DNA of 24,678 nt, taken from IMG/VR virus record IMGVR_UViG_3300032291_003076, positions 1 through 24,678 of that record; one strand, written 5' to 3'. Both the position numbers and the translations under genes were made by a program. This document shows, piece by piece, positions 14,720-21,533 of the stretch (positions are counted from its first letter, which is position 1; each line of letters starts with the position of its first letter). The notes under the pieces were generated by a model. That model was not told the origin of the DNA. It was given only the letters and a program-made list of their open reading frames with translations, and ran no database searches. This DNA comes from a virus.

Positions 14720-15018
14720 TAGCGGTATCTCACAACGGCGTACCAGCCACGCGCGCCGCGGGCCACGCCAATGTCGATTGGGGTTCGCCGTCCCCAGTAA
14801 CAACAATTGGAAATGGCTTTTTGCTCCGAAACGGTTGAGAAACCTATGCCCTCTGTCTGGCCGCATCCGGTATGGACGAGGGCACCCCGGCGGGCGAGAA
14901 CGACAGCGGCGTCCTGGGCGGACTGAACGACAACGGCACGGCGAGTGACGATGACGTTATCGGCCGAGGCCGTGACCGCGGACAGAGCGACGACAAGGGC
15001 AAGCAGAAGGGAACGCAT
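14719..15018 (-). CDS. Exported small protein with a signal peptide
   Basis: The protein has 99 residues from ATG 15018, with AAAGGA upstream. Residues 1-19 are a classical signal peptide (MRSLLLALVVALSAVTASA) with probable cleavage at A-D. The mature 80 residues include three Cys (one in HTGCGQ and two in SNCCYWG), which may form disulfides outside the cytoplasm. No enzyme motif is visible. It is the first gene after the terminase and is coupled to the lipoprotein gene. It could take part in lysis, superinfection exclusion or surface change, but the sequence does not say which. Confidence 0.68.
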   Translation of the reverse strand: MRSLLLALVVALSAVTASADNVIVTRRAVVVQSAQDAAVVLARRGALVHTGCGQTEGIGFSTVSEQKAISNCCYWGRRTPIDIGVARGARGWYAVVRYR

Positions 15019-15090
15019 GGAGCATCCTTTCGTTTGGGGGATCGGACCTCCCGCAGACTGCCATGCCCGGCATTAGCGTCAACCCACTTT

Positions 15091-17211
15091 CTACCGGCCC
15101 ATCCTCGCGAGCAGCTCGGCCCGCTTCGCCGCCATATCCTCTTTCGAAATACTCTTGCGCTCCCCGGCCGGTTTGGCCGCGGCCCCTACCGCCGAGATCC
15201 CGGTGTACGAGGCCGCCACCGCCGACCCCACGACACAGTCCCACAAATGATTGTCGCGGCCCGGGATCAGCTTCCACTCGTCCACGACCCGCATCTTGGA
15301 TTCGACGCGGACGGGAACCTCGCTCGCCATCTGCTCCGCGAGCATATCGTGACCCTGCCCGCCGTGGATCGTGAACGTCTGCACGTCACCGACCGGCAGC
15401 TTGCATCGTGACGCCACGAGCGTTTTCCATGCGTTCGTGTCGTAGAGGACGTGCCGCTGGCGTTGGATCGTGCTCGTCCGCCAGTTGGCCCCGACCCGCT
15501 CGCCCCGGTCGGGACTCTTGTCGCTGATGGTCGCGCCGCTGGCACCGACAAACCGGCCGTGCGTCGGCAGCACCCGCGGCCCCCACTTCGACCGGCGGGC
15601 AAAGTCCCTGACCACTCCCTGCGTCTGCGCCCAGTTGGCATCGACAAAGAGCTGGCCGACCCGGAGCACGGCGTCGTCGCTCTCCCGGGAGAACTCCCGA
15701 TCCAAGAGCATCGCGGCCACCGCCTCAAGGCCCGCGTGGATCCCGGCCTCCACACCCTCAACCCCGGCCGCCTTCGCAAGCGTTTTCTTGGCGTCCCGCA
15801 AAGAAAAGTACGCGCGGCCTTGGTCCGGGTAGGCTCCGTAGGCGACGAGATGCCCACGGAGCTGGTTGCCCCACGCCACCACGGCCCAGTAGAGCAGGGT
15901 TTGCTGAACGTCCACGAACGCGGTGAGTGTGTCGAGGCCCCGTGGCACGATCCACCTGGGCACTTCGATGACGCGGCGGCGCAGGTCGTCCGGCACGAGC
16001 CCCTGGCTGTTGGCCTCGTTCTTCAGCGGGCTCTGCTGGAACTCGCTCGCGAACACGTCCGCCCCGTCGTCAATGAGGGCGTTGTAGGCGTGTTGAATCG
16101 AACTGATTTCCGTATCGGGATCGAAGCAGCTCGCCCACGACACTTGGCACCCGGCGTCCATCGCGTTCCGGTTGTTGGCGTAGTAGGCGTTGGCTTCCTT
16201 GTGTGCTCTCGCCTGGTCGCCAACCAAATCTTTTGCGAACGAGCAACGCAGCTCGCGGTAGGTGTTCATCCACATTTCTTCATGGGCATCCGCGAACTTG
16301 CGGACCATCGGAATCCGCTCGCCTTGCCACGCGGGGTATTTCCCCTGGTCGAGCAACTGGTCAACCATGTCGTCGGTCTGGATGACCGTTGCGTTGACCA
16401 CGCAGGCCATTTGCTTGGTGTGCCCGGCCAGCTTGATGACACTCTTCAAGAGTATTTCGAGCCGGGCCTGGCACTGGACCGGCGACCGGGCCGACTCGCG
16501 GGTCTGCGGATCGTCCACGATGGTGAAGTCTGGCCGGAGCTGCTTGCCGTCCGGCGTTTTCCACCGGAGGCCAAGGATCGAGCCGGTGAGGCCGCGGCTG
16601 GTGAGGATCGACCCGGCCGACACACTGCCGTCGATCGCGGGGAACACGAGCGTGTCTTTCTTCCACCCGATATGCGTCCGCTTGCCGTTGTGCGTCTGGC
16701 TGTTGCATCGCTGCGGCTTTCCCTCAAGGGCGCGGATCGCATGGCAGACTTCGGGGAAATCCTCGTAGAGCAGGTCGTTGTCGGATAGCTCGGTGCGGAT
16801 CGAGTTAATGGCCTTGGCGGCTAGATCCGCCTCGGCCGCGAATATCGCCCCGAACTTCCGATGCCCGTAGAGCACCGCCCACAGCAGGGCGTTTTCCGAA
16901 ATGGTCGATTTGGCGAATCCTCTGTAGACCGCGTTCGTGAACCGGCCGCCCCGGAGGATGCAGTCTTGAATCCGGCCGATAACCCGCTTGTGGTCGTCCG
17001 AGAACGGCGACAGGCCGGTGGAGAAGGGGAAGTAGGTCGTGAGGAACAGCTCGAGGTTAGAGCGGCAGCTCTCCCGCCGGTCGGGGTTGGCGACCTTGGG
17101 TATCTCGCCAATGTCCGAACCCTTGCGGGTCCGCTCCCGCGACCGCTCAATGTCGGCCAGCCGTTTCGATTCTGAGGCCCCTAGCGGGTCCGTAGAGGGC
17201 TTACGGGGCAT
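15091..17211 (-). CDS. Terminase large subunit
   Basis: The protein has 706 residues. ATG 17211 was chosen because GGAGG lies seven bases upstream. The packaging ATPase is at about 60-260, with a Walker A-like RGFAKST (97-103) and a Walker B-like FTIVDD (228-234). The nuclease domain follows at about 425-670 with acidic residues in the three expected places: Asp 434 (TAFVDVQQ), Asp 524 (LFVDANW) and Asp 658 in NHLWDCVVGSA. It pumps DNA into the prohead and cuts the concatemer. The length fits large gpA-like terminases. No small subunit gene was recognised upstream; a RuvC-like gene overlaps its start by 11 bases. Confidence 0.88.
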   Translation of the reverse strand: MPRKPSTDPLGASESKRLADIERSRERTRKGSDIGEIPKVANPDRRESCRSNLELFLTTYFPFSTGLSPFSDDHKRVIGRIQDCILRGGRFTNAVYRGFAKSTISENALLWAVLYGHRKFGAIFAAEADLAAKAINSIRTELSDNDLLYEDFPEVCHAIRALEGKPQRCNSQTHNGKRTHIGWKKDTLVFPAIDGSVSAGSILTSRGLTGSILGLRWKTPDGKQLRPDFTIVDDPQTRESARSPVQCQARLEILLKSVIKLAGHTKQMACVVNATVIQTDDMVDQLLDQGKYPAWQGERIPMVRKFADAHEEMWMNTYRELRCSFAKDLVGDQARAHKEANAYYANNRNAMDAGCQVSWASCFDPDTEISSIQHAYNALIDDGADVFASEFQQSPLKNEANSQGLVPDDLRRRVIEVPRWIVPRGLDTLTAFVDVQQTLLYWAVVAWGNQLRGHLVAYGAYPDQGRAYFSLRDAKKTLAKAAGVEGVEAGIHAGLEAVAAMLLDREFSRESDDAVLRVGQLFVDANWAQTQGVVRDFARRSKWGPRVLPTHGRFVGASGATISDKSPDRGERVGANWRTSTIQRQRHVLYDTNAWKTLVASRCKLPVGDVQTFTIHGGQGHDMLAEQMASEVPVRVESKMRVVDEWKLIPGRDNHLWDCVVGSAVAASYTGISAVGAAAKPAGERKSISKEDMAAKRAELLARMGR
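15143..15154 (-). repeat. Dispersed motif (GAGTATTTCGA), copy 4
   Basis: In the terminase 3' end it is read as Ser-Ile-Ser-Lys. The last base differs (GAGTATTTCGAA). Confidence 0.55.
16450..16460 (+). repeat. Dispersed motif GAGTATTTCGA, copy 5
   Basis: Inside the terminase gene it encodes Leu-Glu-Ile-Leu on the opposite strand, again using ATA. Confidence 0.55.
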
Positions 17212-17671
17212 TGGGGGCCTCCACACCCGTACAGTAGTCCGCAACGGCCAGAGCGGCCCATACATGCGACCGGACGCCGTACAGCGGGCCGGGCCTGCCC
17301 TTGGTGCCGACCGGGCCGTACTTGTCGAGCAACGCCTGGCGGATGTTGGCGTCCTTGGCCCGGGGGCTCCCGCAGAGGTGCAGTTTCACGTCCTTGCGGT
17401 ACACCAGCCGGTGAGGGCCGCGGTGCGCCTGCAGGAAGCGGCCGATCCACACGCACGTCTCGAACACTTCCCGGCCGACCGCCATGCCGTAGCTGGCGAT
17501 CATCTCGCAGGCGAGGTAGTTGCTGTTGATTTGGCACGAGGGCAGTTGGCCGCACTCGAGTATTTCGATAAGCCTGGGATTGGGCACAATCTCGGAGTCG
17601 AGCACCCGCTTGCCGTCCCACAGGACGTAGGCGGATTGAGTCGTGCCGGGGTCGAGGGCGAGGATTCTCAT
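17201..17671 (-). CDS. RuvC-like (RNase H fold) Holliday junction resolvase-type nuclease
   Basis: The protein has 156 residues from ATG 17671, in an ATGA overlap with the replication gene. The RuvC pattern is clear: MRILALDPGTTQSAYVLWDG with Asp 7, then an acidic residue in the second strand region (ACEMIASYG, Glu 56), then a C-terminal helix with His 136 and Asp 145 (SHVWAALAVADY). These supply the metal-binding residues of the RNase H-like fold. Length is near that of RuvC. In phages such enzymes resolve branched DNA before packaging, and the overlap with the terminase gene fits this. Confidence 0.82.
   Translation of the reverse strand: MRILALDPGTTQSAYVLWDGKRVLDSEIVPNPRLIEILECGQLPSCQINSNYLACEMIASYGMAVGREVFETCVWIGRFLQAHRGPHRLVYRKDVKLHLCGSPRAKDANIRQALLDKYGPVGTKGRPGPLYGVRSHVWAALAVADYCTGVEAPNAP
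17558..17569 (+). repeat. Dispersed motif GAGTATTTCGAT, copy 6
   Basis: In the RuvC-like gene (minus sense) it encodes Ile-Glu-Ile-Leu at residues 35-38, with the same four codons as copy 1 in an unrelated gene. Confidence 0.6.
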
Positions 17672-18498
17672 GCGACCGCCTCCCTCTGCTTCGCCTTCAA
17701 CTCCGCGAGCATCCGCTTGCGGGCTTCCTCGTCGGCCCCGGTCCACTCCCGGGGAGGCGGCTTGTCGTCCGGCCGGGGCGGGCCGGCGGCCCGCTTGGCG
17801 GCCTTGGGGCCGTCGTACTGGCCGCCGAGCAGACGCTCGACAAACCCCGGCTTGACGAACTGGATCAGCGTCACGGGGCTATCGAAATACTTCGCCCCAC
17901 GGAGACGGCCGAGCGCGGCGGGAACCTGCTCCCACCATCCAGGTTCCGCTAGGCGGTCCTCGGAACCGTCCGGCAGCTTGTGCGGCGACCACTTGGCACC
18001 CGGCCCCTTGTTCCATGCCTCCCGAAGTTCTGCGCAGCTCGCGCGGGGAGGAGGAGGAATTTCTTCTCTCCTAGTTCTTATCTCCTCTAGTGCGCTTTCG
18101 CGCACGGGGCCGTGCGCAGGAGCGCACGCACCCGTGCGCTGTTGCGCACCGTCACGGCTTGCGGCGGCCCGATCTGCATGATTGGCCCGTGTTTTGGCAC
18201 TTTTCGAGAATCTGCGCTCCCAGCCGGGGATTTCTACAGATTGCCCATCCTCCCCAAACGATAGCCAGCCGACAGATTCGACGGCCTGCCAGAAATCGGG
18301 GGTGCCGCCGAACATTCGACAGAGCCGCGGCATTGTCATGCGGGCGGTGCCGCCGTCCGCGTTGAGTCCGGCCCACGTCCAGAATCCGACGATCCGGCCG
18401 ACGATGAGGTAGCGATCCTCGCCGGTCAGGTCGATTAGTTCCTCGACCTCCGGCTTGCTCGCTAGGTTGCAGTCAATTTGAATCCACTCTCCGGCCAT
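17668..18498 (-). CDS. Putative phage replication initiator / replisome organiser
   Basis: The protein has 276 residues. ATG 18498 was chosen over the upstream frame because GGGAGGG lies eight bases away. The N-terminal 100 residues (GEWIQIDCNLASKPEVEELIDLTGEDRYLIVGRIVGFWTWA, then a beta-wing-like end SVEIPGWERRF) resemble winged-helix N domains of phage replication proteins. Residues about 108-155 form a low-complexity linker, and within its DNA lie three palindromic iterons. The C-terminal part (LREAWNKGPGAKW, WWEQVPAALGRL) is helical and ends in a basic Lys/Arg-rich tail. Such proteins bind the origin and recruit the host helicase. The iterons in its own gene, as in lambda O, support the call. 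Confidence 0.75.
   Translation of the reverse strand: MAGEWIQIDCNLASKPEVEELIDLTGEDRYLIVGRIVGFWTWAGLNADGGTARMTMPRLCRMFGGTPDFWQAVESVGWLSFGEDGQSVEIPGWERRFSKSAKTRANHADRAAASRDGAQQRTGACAPAHGPVRESALEEIRTRREEIPPPPRASCAELREAWNKGPGAKWSPHKLPDGSEDRLAEPGWWEQVPAALGRLRGAKYFDSPVTLIQFVKPGFVERLLGGQYDGPKAAKRAAGPPRPDDKPPPREWTGADEEARKRMLAELKAKQREAVA
17881..17892 (-). repeat. Dispersed motif (AAGTATTTCGAT), copy 7
   Basis: It encodes Lys-Tyr-Phe-Asp in the replication gene, a third reading register for the motif. The first base differs from the consensus. Confidence 0.5.
18058..18089 (-). other. A+T-rich, purine/pyrimidine-biased tract beside the iterons (probable unwinding element)
   Basis: Twenty-one of these 32 bases are A or T in a G+C-rich surrounding. 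The plus strand is almost all pyrimidine apart from a few A and one G. It directly adjoins the first iteron, the relation seen between lambda iterons and their unwinding region. Confidence 0.55.
18090..18149. repeat. Three palindromic iterons, GTGCGC-N4-GCGCAC, 22-bp period (probable replication origin)
   Basis: Units lie at 18090-18105, 18112-18127 and 18134-18149. Each is a perfect 6-bp inverted repeat around four variable bases (TTTC, AGGA, TGTT), and spacers are six bases. The 22-bp step puts all units on one helix face. They lie in the linker region of the initiator-like gene. Confidence 0.82.
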
Positions 18499-18574
18499 TC
18501 CTTGGCCCTCCCTTCTGGATTCCGCCCCGCCGCGTCGAAGCGGCACCGTGCCTATCACGAGGGGCGGCTTGTGT

Positions 18575-18982
18575 TCACGATTGCGGGGAATCCCACTGGG
18601 CTTGCTTGTCCTCGCTGGCCGTCGCCACGCGGGTTGCGGCGTCCGCGATCAAGTCGAGCGAGCTGGCGATCCGCTCGAGCAGACGCTCGACCCGGTCTAT
18701 CGCGTCAGATTGCGGCGGCGCGTCGAACATCGGGCGAGTGTCTTGGCGGCCCTTGGCCGGGCCGACACTGCGGATTGACCGAATCGCAATGTCTCGGTCT
18801 ACCCACACCGGGCCGGAGTGATCCTTGGCCGTCCGCATGAGCTTGACCGCCGGCACGAGGCCCTCGCCGTGGAGCTTGCTGATCGTGCTTGCGGCGTTCT
18901 TATCGGAAGTCAGCTCCGAGATTCGAACGTAGCCAGCCGGCACTTGCGTCTCGTCGGTAATCACCATTGTGGAATACTTCAT
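18575..18982 (-). CDS. Hypothetical early protein, possibly DNA-binding
   Basis: The protein has 135 residues from ATG 18982, with AAAGGA upstream. Residues about 16-60 (GYVRISELTSDKNAASTISKLHGEGLVPAVKLMRT, then VWVDRDIA) could form a small winged-helix-like unit that reads like an excisionase or MerR-like start. The C-terminal 50 residues form a helix (DAIDRVERLLERIASSLDLIADAATRVATA), perhaps for oligomer formation. It follows a 70-bp gap in the early operon and precedes the replication gene. A regulatory role or a replication-partner role is possible. No family is certain. Confidence 0.65.
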   Translation of the reverse strand: MKYSTMVITDETQVPAGYVRISELTSDKNAASTISKLHGEGLVPAVKLMRTAKDHSGPVWVDRDIAIRSIRSVGPAKGRQDTRPMFDAPPQSDAIDRVERLLERIASSLDLIADAATRVATASEDKQAQWDSPQS

Positions 18983-19052
18983 GTCGCAATTCCTTTAAAA
19001 AACAACCAATCCATCCATGCCGCCGTCCCGCACGGGACTGCCGCGGAATCTG

Positions 19053-19328
19053 CTACCACTCGCCGCCATAGCGGCCGTTCATCGAATCAATGTGCTCGTC
19101 CTCGCGTCCGGCCGCGTAGGCGGCCGCCGCGTGATGCGAGCCGGGCTTAATCACGATTGGCGTCCTGCACTCCGGCGGAACCCTGCACGGCTCGACCGGA
19201 ACTAGGCTCAACCGGTCGGCTTCCTCTTGTTCCTCCGCGAGTAGCTGGTTGTGCTCGCGGATTCGTCGTAGCCGAGCTTGGTTGGCCCAGTACGGGCTCA
19301 GTGTCGTGGCAATGGGCGGCCTACTCAT
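19053..19328 (-). CDS. Hypothetical small early protein
   Basis: The protein has 91 residues from ATG 19328, in an ATGA overlap with the gene above and with GGGAGG upstream. There is a charged helix at about 18-45 (RLRRIREHNQLLAEEQEEADRL), then a Pro-rich stretch with two Cys. The end is HHAAAAYAAGRED. No motif was recognised, and context says only that it belongs to the early operon. Confidence 0.62.
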   Translation of the reverse strand: MSRPPIATTLSPYWANQARLRRIREHNQLLAEEQEEADRLSLVPVEPCRVPPECRTPIVIKPGSHHAAAAYAAGREDEHIDSMNGRYGGEW

Positions 19329-19606
19329 GCTGGCACCTCCCTGCTTGCGTCCTCTTTGTCGGCCGTCGTTCGCAGCAGGGACGCCTGGACCCGCAGAAGG
19401 TCCGCCAGAGCCTCGGCCTTCTTGGCTACGTCGCGAATGGCATCGCCCCTCGTCTCTCGCCACCCGTCGTCCTGCGGCACCAGAGACGTGCCGACGCGAA
19501 CGTAGGGCGTCCCCTCGACAATCACCTTTTCACCGAACTGAACGAAGTGCCGCAGCCCCGCCGCGTCAACGGCTTCGAGCGTGTGGGCGTGATAGACACG
19601 GCTCAT
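19325..19606 (-). CDS. Hypothetical small early protein
   Basis: The protein has 93 residues from ATG 19606, in an ATGA overlap with the ssDNA-binding-like gene. The first half is a compact beta-like unit (HFVQFGEKVIVEGTPYVRVG). The second is a helical stretch (DAIRDVAKKAEALADLLRVQASLLRT). It is translationally coupled on both sides. No family was recognised. Confidence 0.62.
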   Translation of the reverse strand: MSRVYHAHTLEAVDAAGLRHFVQFGEKVIVEGTPYVRVGTSLVPQDDGWRETRGDAIRDVAKKAEALADLLRVQASLLRTTADKEDASREVPA

Positions 19607-20184
19607 GCACCACCGCCGATCACAGCAATCGCCAGCGGCACTAGCCACAGGAACGGAATGTCGTCGCCGCCGCCGTTGGCTTCCTTGAACGAGGCCCATT
19701 CCTTTTCTGGCTGCGTTCGCCTTTTTTTGGCGGGCTCCTGAGCCTCCGGGGCTTCGGCCGGCTGGTGACGCTTGGGAACCCAGTTGTTGATGCAGGCCTT
19801 TTCAGCTCCGGCGTTCTTTCCGCGTTGCGGGATATAGGTTCCCGTCTCAACGTAGACACGCTCGCCTTCGAGTTCCTTCTCGTCCCAATCTGCCTGCCCC
19901 GGCTGCGGGCCGGGGACGCCGGCACAATCGGCTATCGCCATCAATTTTTTGGTCCAGTTAGTCGCAACGTCTGCGAACACTCGCTTGCTGGTGCCGTTGT
20001 CGTCGCAGTCCACCCAAATCGAAAGGCAGTCGCCGCACGGGTTTTGAGCCGTCACGCTCCACCCGGCTTTTTCTTCCACCTTTTTGATGGTGCCCCAATA
20101 GGTGCCCGGGGCCAGCGGCGTCCGGTCGTACTCGGCCGCCTTGGCCGGCGGGGCGTCATCGAATTTGTCCCAGCTCACTTTCAC
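19603..20184 (-). CDS. Phage ssDNA-binding-like protein carrying an internal SSB tip motif and a hydrophobic tail
   Basis: The protein has 193 residues from GTG 20184, in a GTGA overlap with the gene above. Residues 1-137 (VSWDKFDDAPPAKAAEYDRTPLAPGTYWGTIKKVEEK, then KRVFADVATNWTKKL and RVYVETGTYIPQRGKNAG) resemble the DUF669-type phage ssDNA-binding fold. After a basic, Pro/Ala-rich linker the protein reads DDIPF at 174-178, which equals the conserved end of bacterial SSB. Here it is followed by 15 mostly hydrophobic residues (LWLVPLAIAVIGGGA). It lies beside the Sak4-like ATPase, so a role in recombination or replication is likely. Confidence 0.72.
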   Translation of the reverse strand: MKVSWDKFDDAPPAKAAEYDRTPLAPGTYWGTIKKVEEKAGWSVTAQNPCGDCLSIWVDCDDNGTSKRVFADVATNWTKKLMAIADCAGVPGPQPGQADWDEKELEGERVYVETGTYIPQRGKNAGAEKACINNWVPKRHQPAEAPEAQEPAKKRRTQPEKEWASFKEANGGGDDIPFLWLVPLAIAVIGGGA

Positions 20185-20390
20185 GATTCAATCTCCGGTT
20201 TGTGGGTTTTGTGTCCGACGCGGACCACGCGGGCCGCGTCACCGTCGAGCAGTTCCTCAATCTGTGCCGTGGCCTTCCGAAAGCTGACCTGCCCCGCGGA
20301 AAAAGACTCGGCCACCGTGCGGATGGATTCCATGACGTGCTGCTCCTGGTCGCGCCGCACCGTCCACGGCGTTTTGTCATGCGCCGACAT
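20181..20390 (-). CDS. Hypothetical small early protein
   Basis: The protein has 69 residues. ATG 20390 was chosen for its GGAGG six to seven bases upstream; it overlaps the end of the ATPase gene by 14 bases. It is mostly helical and charged (RRDQEQHVMESIRTVAESF, then KATAQIEELLDGDAARVVRV). No motif was recognised. It is encoded between the ATPase and the ssDNA-binding-like protein and may assist them. Confidence 0.62.
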   Translation of the reverse strand: MSAHDKTPWTVRRDQEQHVMESIRTVAESFSAGQVSFRKATAQIEELLDGDAARVVRVGHKTHKPEIES

Positions 20391-21318
20391 TGGCAACCTC
20401 CCCGCCAAGGGCCTTGTCCCGGGACTCGATGGACGCCTGGAGCTTTGCGAGCTGTGCGTCTGTCAGCTCGCCGCGTTCGTTGGCCTCGGTGGCCTCGTCA
20501 AGGATCGTCGCGAGCTGCTCGCTCGTGGCGGCCGCGGCCACCCGCTCCGTCCACAGCGGTTTGCTGGCGACCGGGGCAGGGGAGTTAACCGGCGTCACGC
20601 CCTCGAACACGCTCGCGAGCGCGTCGATCGTCATGGGCATTTCGGCCGGCAGGCCCATTCTGTTTTTGGCGTCAAATGCAGCCGACCGTTCGGCGTACAT
20701 GACCCTTTCTTTCCCCCCGCGGGCCTTCATTCGCCCGTCCGACCCCTCGACCAGCTTGGTTTTGTAGCTGCAAAACAGCAGCGCATCGCTCCACTCCTTG
20801 AACAGCGGAGAAACCTGCTTCGTCAGCTTCAACTCCCATCGGTCGTATCCGTCCGTCTGGTCCGGCGGCGACGTGCGGACCACCTTGGAGTGGGCGACGA
20901 ACACGACGTGGATGCCACTGCGAACGAGGGCGTCCGCGGAGGCAAGGAATCTCGCGGCGTGCTCTTGCAGCATCGTGTAGCCCTTGCCGAAACCGAAATC
21001 CTCGATGCTTTTCTTGCCAGACTGTTCAAGCAACCACTCCACCAGCAGCTTTTCCGCCCAATCTGCGGAGTCGATCACCACCGTCCGAAACCCCTGCGAG
21101 TTGACGGCCAGCTCTTTCATCGCCAACGTCAGGTCGCGCCACGACGTGGCGGTAGACCGAGCACAATCCAAATGCTTCGTGCCGTCCTCGGTGTCGAGAA
21201 TCAGCGGGTTTGGAAACTGGGATGCGAGGGTCGTCTTGCCGATGCCCTCGTCTCCGTAAATCGTGAACCGCTTGGCAGACGGTTGCTTTCCTCGAGTGAT
21301 CTTGAGAACGCCGCTCAT
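20377..21318 (-). CDS. AAA ATPase, Sak4-like recombinase
   Basis: The protein has 313 residues from ATG 21318, in an ATGA overlap with the gene above. The RecA-like core has Walker A at 22-29 (GDEGIGKT) and Walker B at about 79-86 (TVVIDSAD). It also has KGYTMLQEHAARFL at about 111-124 and VVFVAHSKVV at about 136-145. This is the AAA_24-type nucleotide-binding protein found in phages, often called Sak4, which acts in strand annealing or exchange with an SSB. The C-terminal 70 residues (WTERVAAAATSEQLATIL, then ELTDAQLAKLQASIESR) form an added helical part. The ssDNA-binding-like gene two positions down is the likely partner. Confidence 0.85.
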   Translation of the reverse strand: MSGVLKITRGKQPSAKRFTIYGDEGIGKTTLASQFPNPLILDTEDGTKHLDCARSTATSWRDLTLAMKELAVNSQGFRTVVIDSADWAEKLLVEWLLEQSGKKSIEDFGFGKGYTMLQEHAARFLASADALVRSGIHVVFVAHSKVVRTSPPDQTDGYDRWELKLTKQVSPLFKEWSDALLFCSYKTKLVEGSDGRMKARGGKERVMYAERSAAFDAKNRMGLPAEMPMTIDALASVFEGVTPVNSPAPVASKPLWTERVAAAATSEQLATILDEATEANERGELTDAQLAKLQASIESRDKALGGEVANVGA

Positions 21319-21533
21319 AGCAATCCTTCCTTTTTGAGAATGGCCGCCGCCTTATCCAGTGCCGCATCAAGGCACAGAGTGTCGGCGGGTTCCTGTTGGT
21401 AAATCCGTTGACCGACCCGCGATGCCCCCGCCCGCAACACTCGTGCGGCGCGGAACACTCGCAACAAATGAACCACCACGTCAGCCTGGCGGGCTTCTCT
21501 CGCCACCACTCTTGCAGCCGTGTTCACGCTCAT
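21315..21533 (-). CDS. Hypothetical small basic protein overlapping csrA
   Basis: The protein has 72 residues from ATG 21533, with GGAGGG upstream. It overlaps the csrA 3' end by 53 bases in another frame and couples to the ATPase gene by ATGA. It is helical and Arg/Ala-rich at first (NTAARVVAREARQADVVVHLLRVFRAARVLRAG), with a Leu/Ala helix at the end (LDAALDKAAAILKKEG). No family was recognised. The good ribosome site supports translation despite the overlap. Confidence 0.6.
   Translation of the reverse strand: MSVNTAARVVAREARQADVVVHLLRVFRAARVLRAGASRVGQRIYQQEPADTLCLDAALDKAAAILKKEGLL

Noticed and set aside
16331-16345. A further copy of the GAGTATTTCGA motif
   Set aside because: Only GTATTTC is shared; the flanks differ and the match is within chance.
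18090-18149. Iteron array as a CRISPR-like repeat
   Set aside because: Units are only 16 bp and palindromic with six-base spacers, and no cas genes are present; an origin array explains it better.
19025-19038. Short hairpin in the 70-bp gap near 19.0 kb as a terminator
   Set aside because: The stem is only five base pairs, and the T-run lies well away from it on the minus strand.
19765-21402. A 545-residue open frame on the plus strand opposite the ATPase and SSB-like genes
   Set aside because: It is a shadow of genes with clear motifs and coupled starts; its composition is that of an antisense frame.
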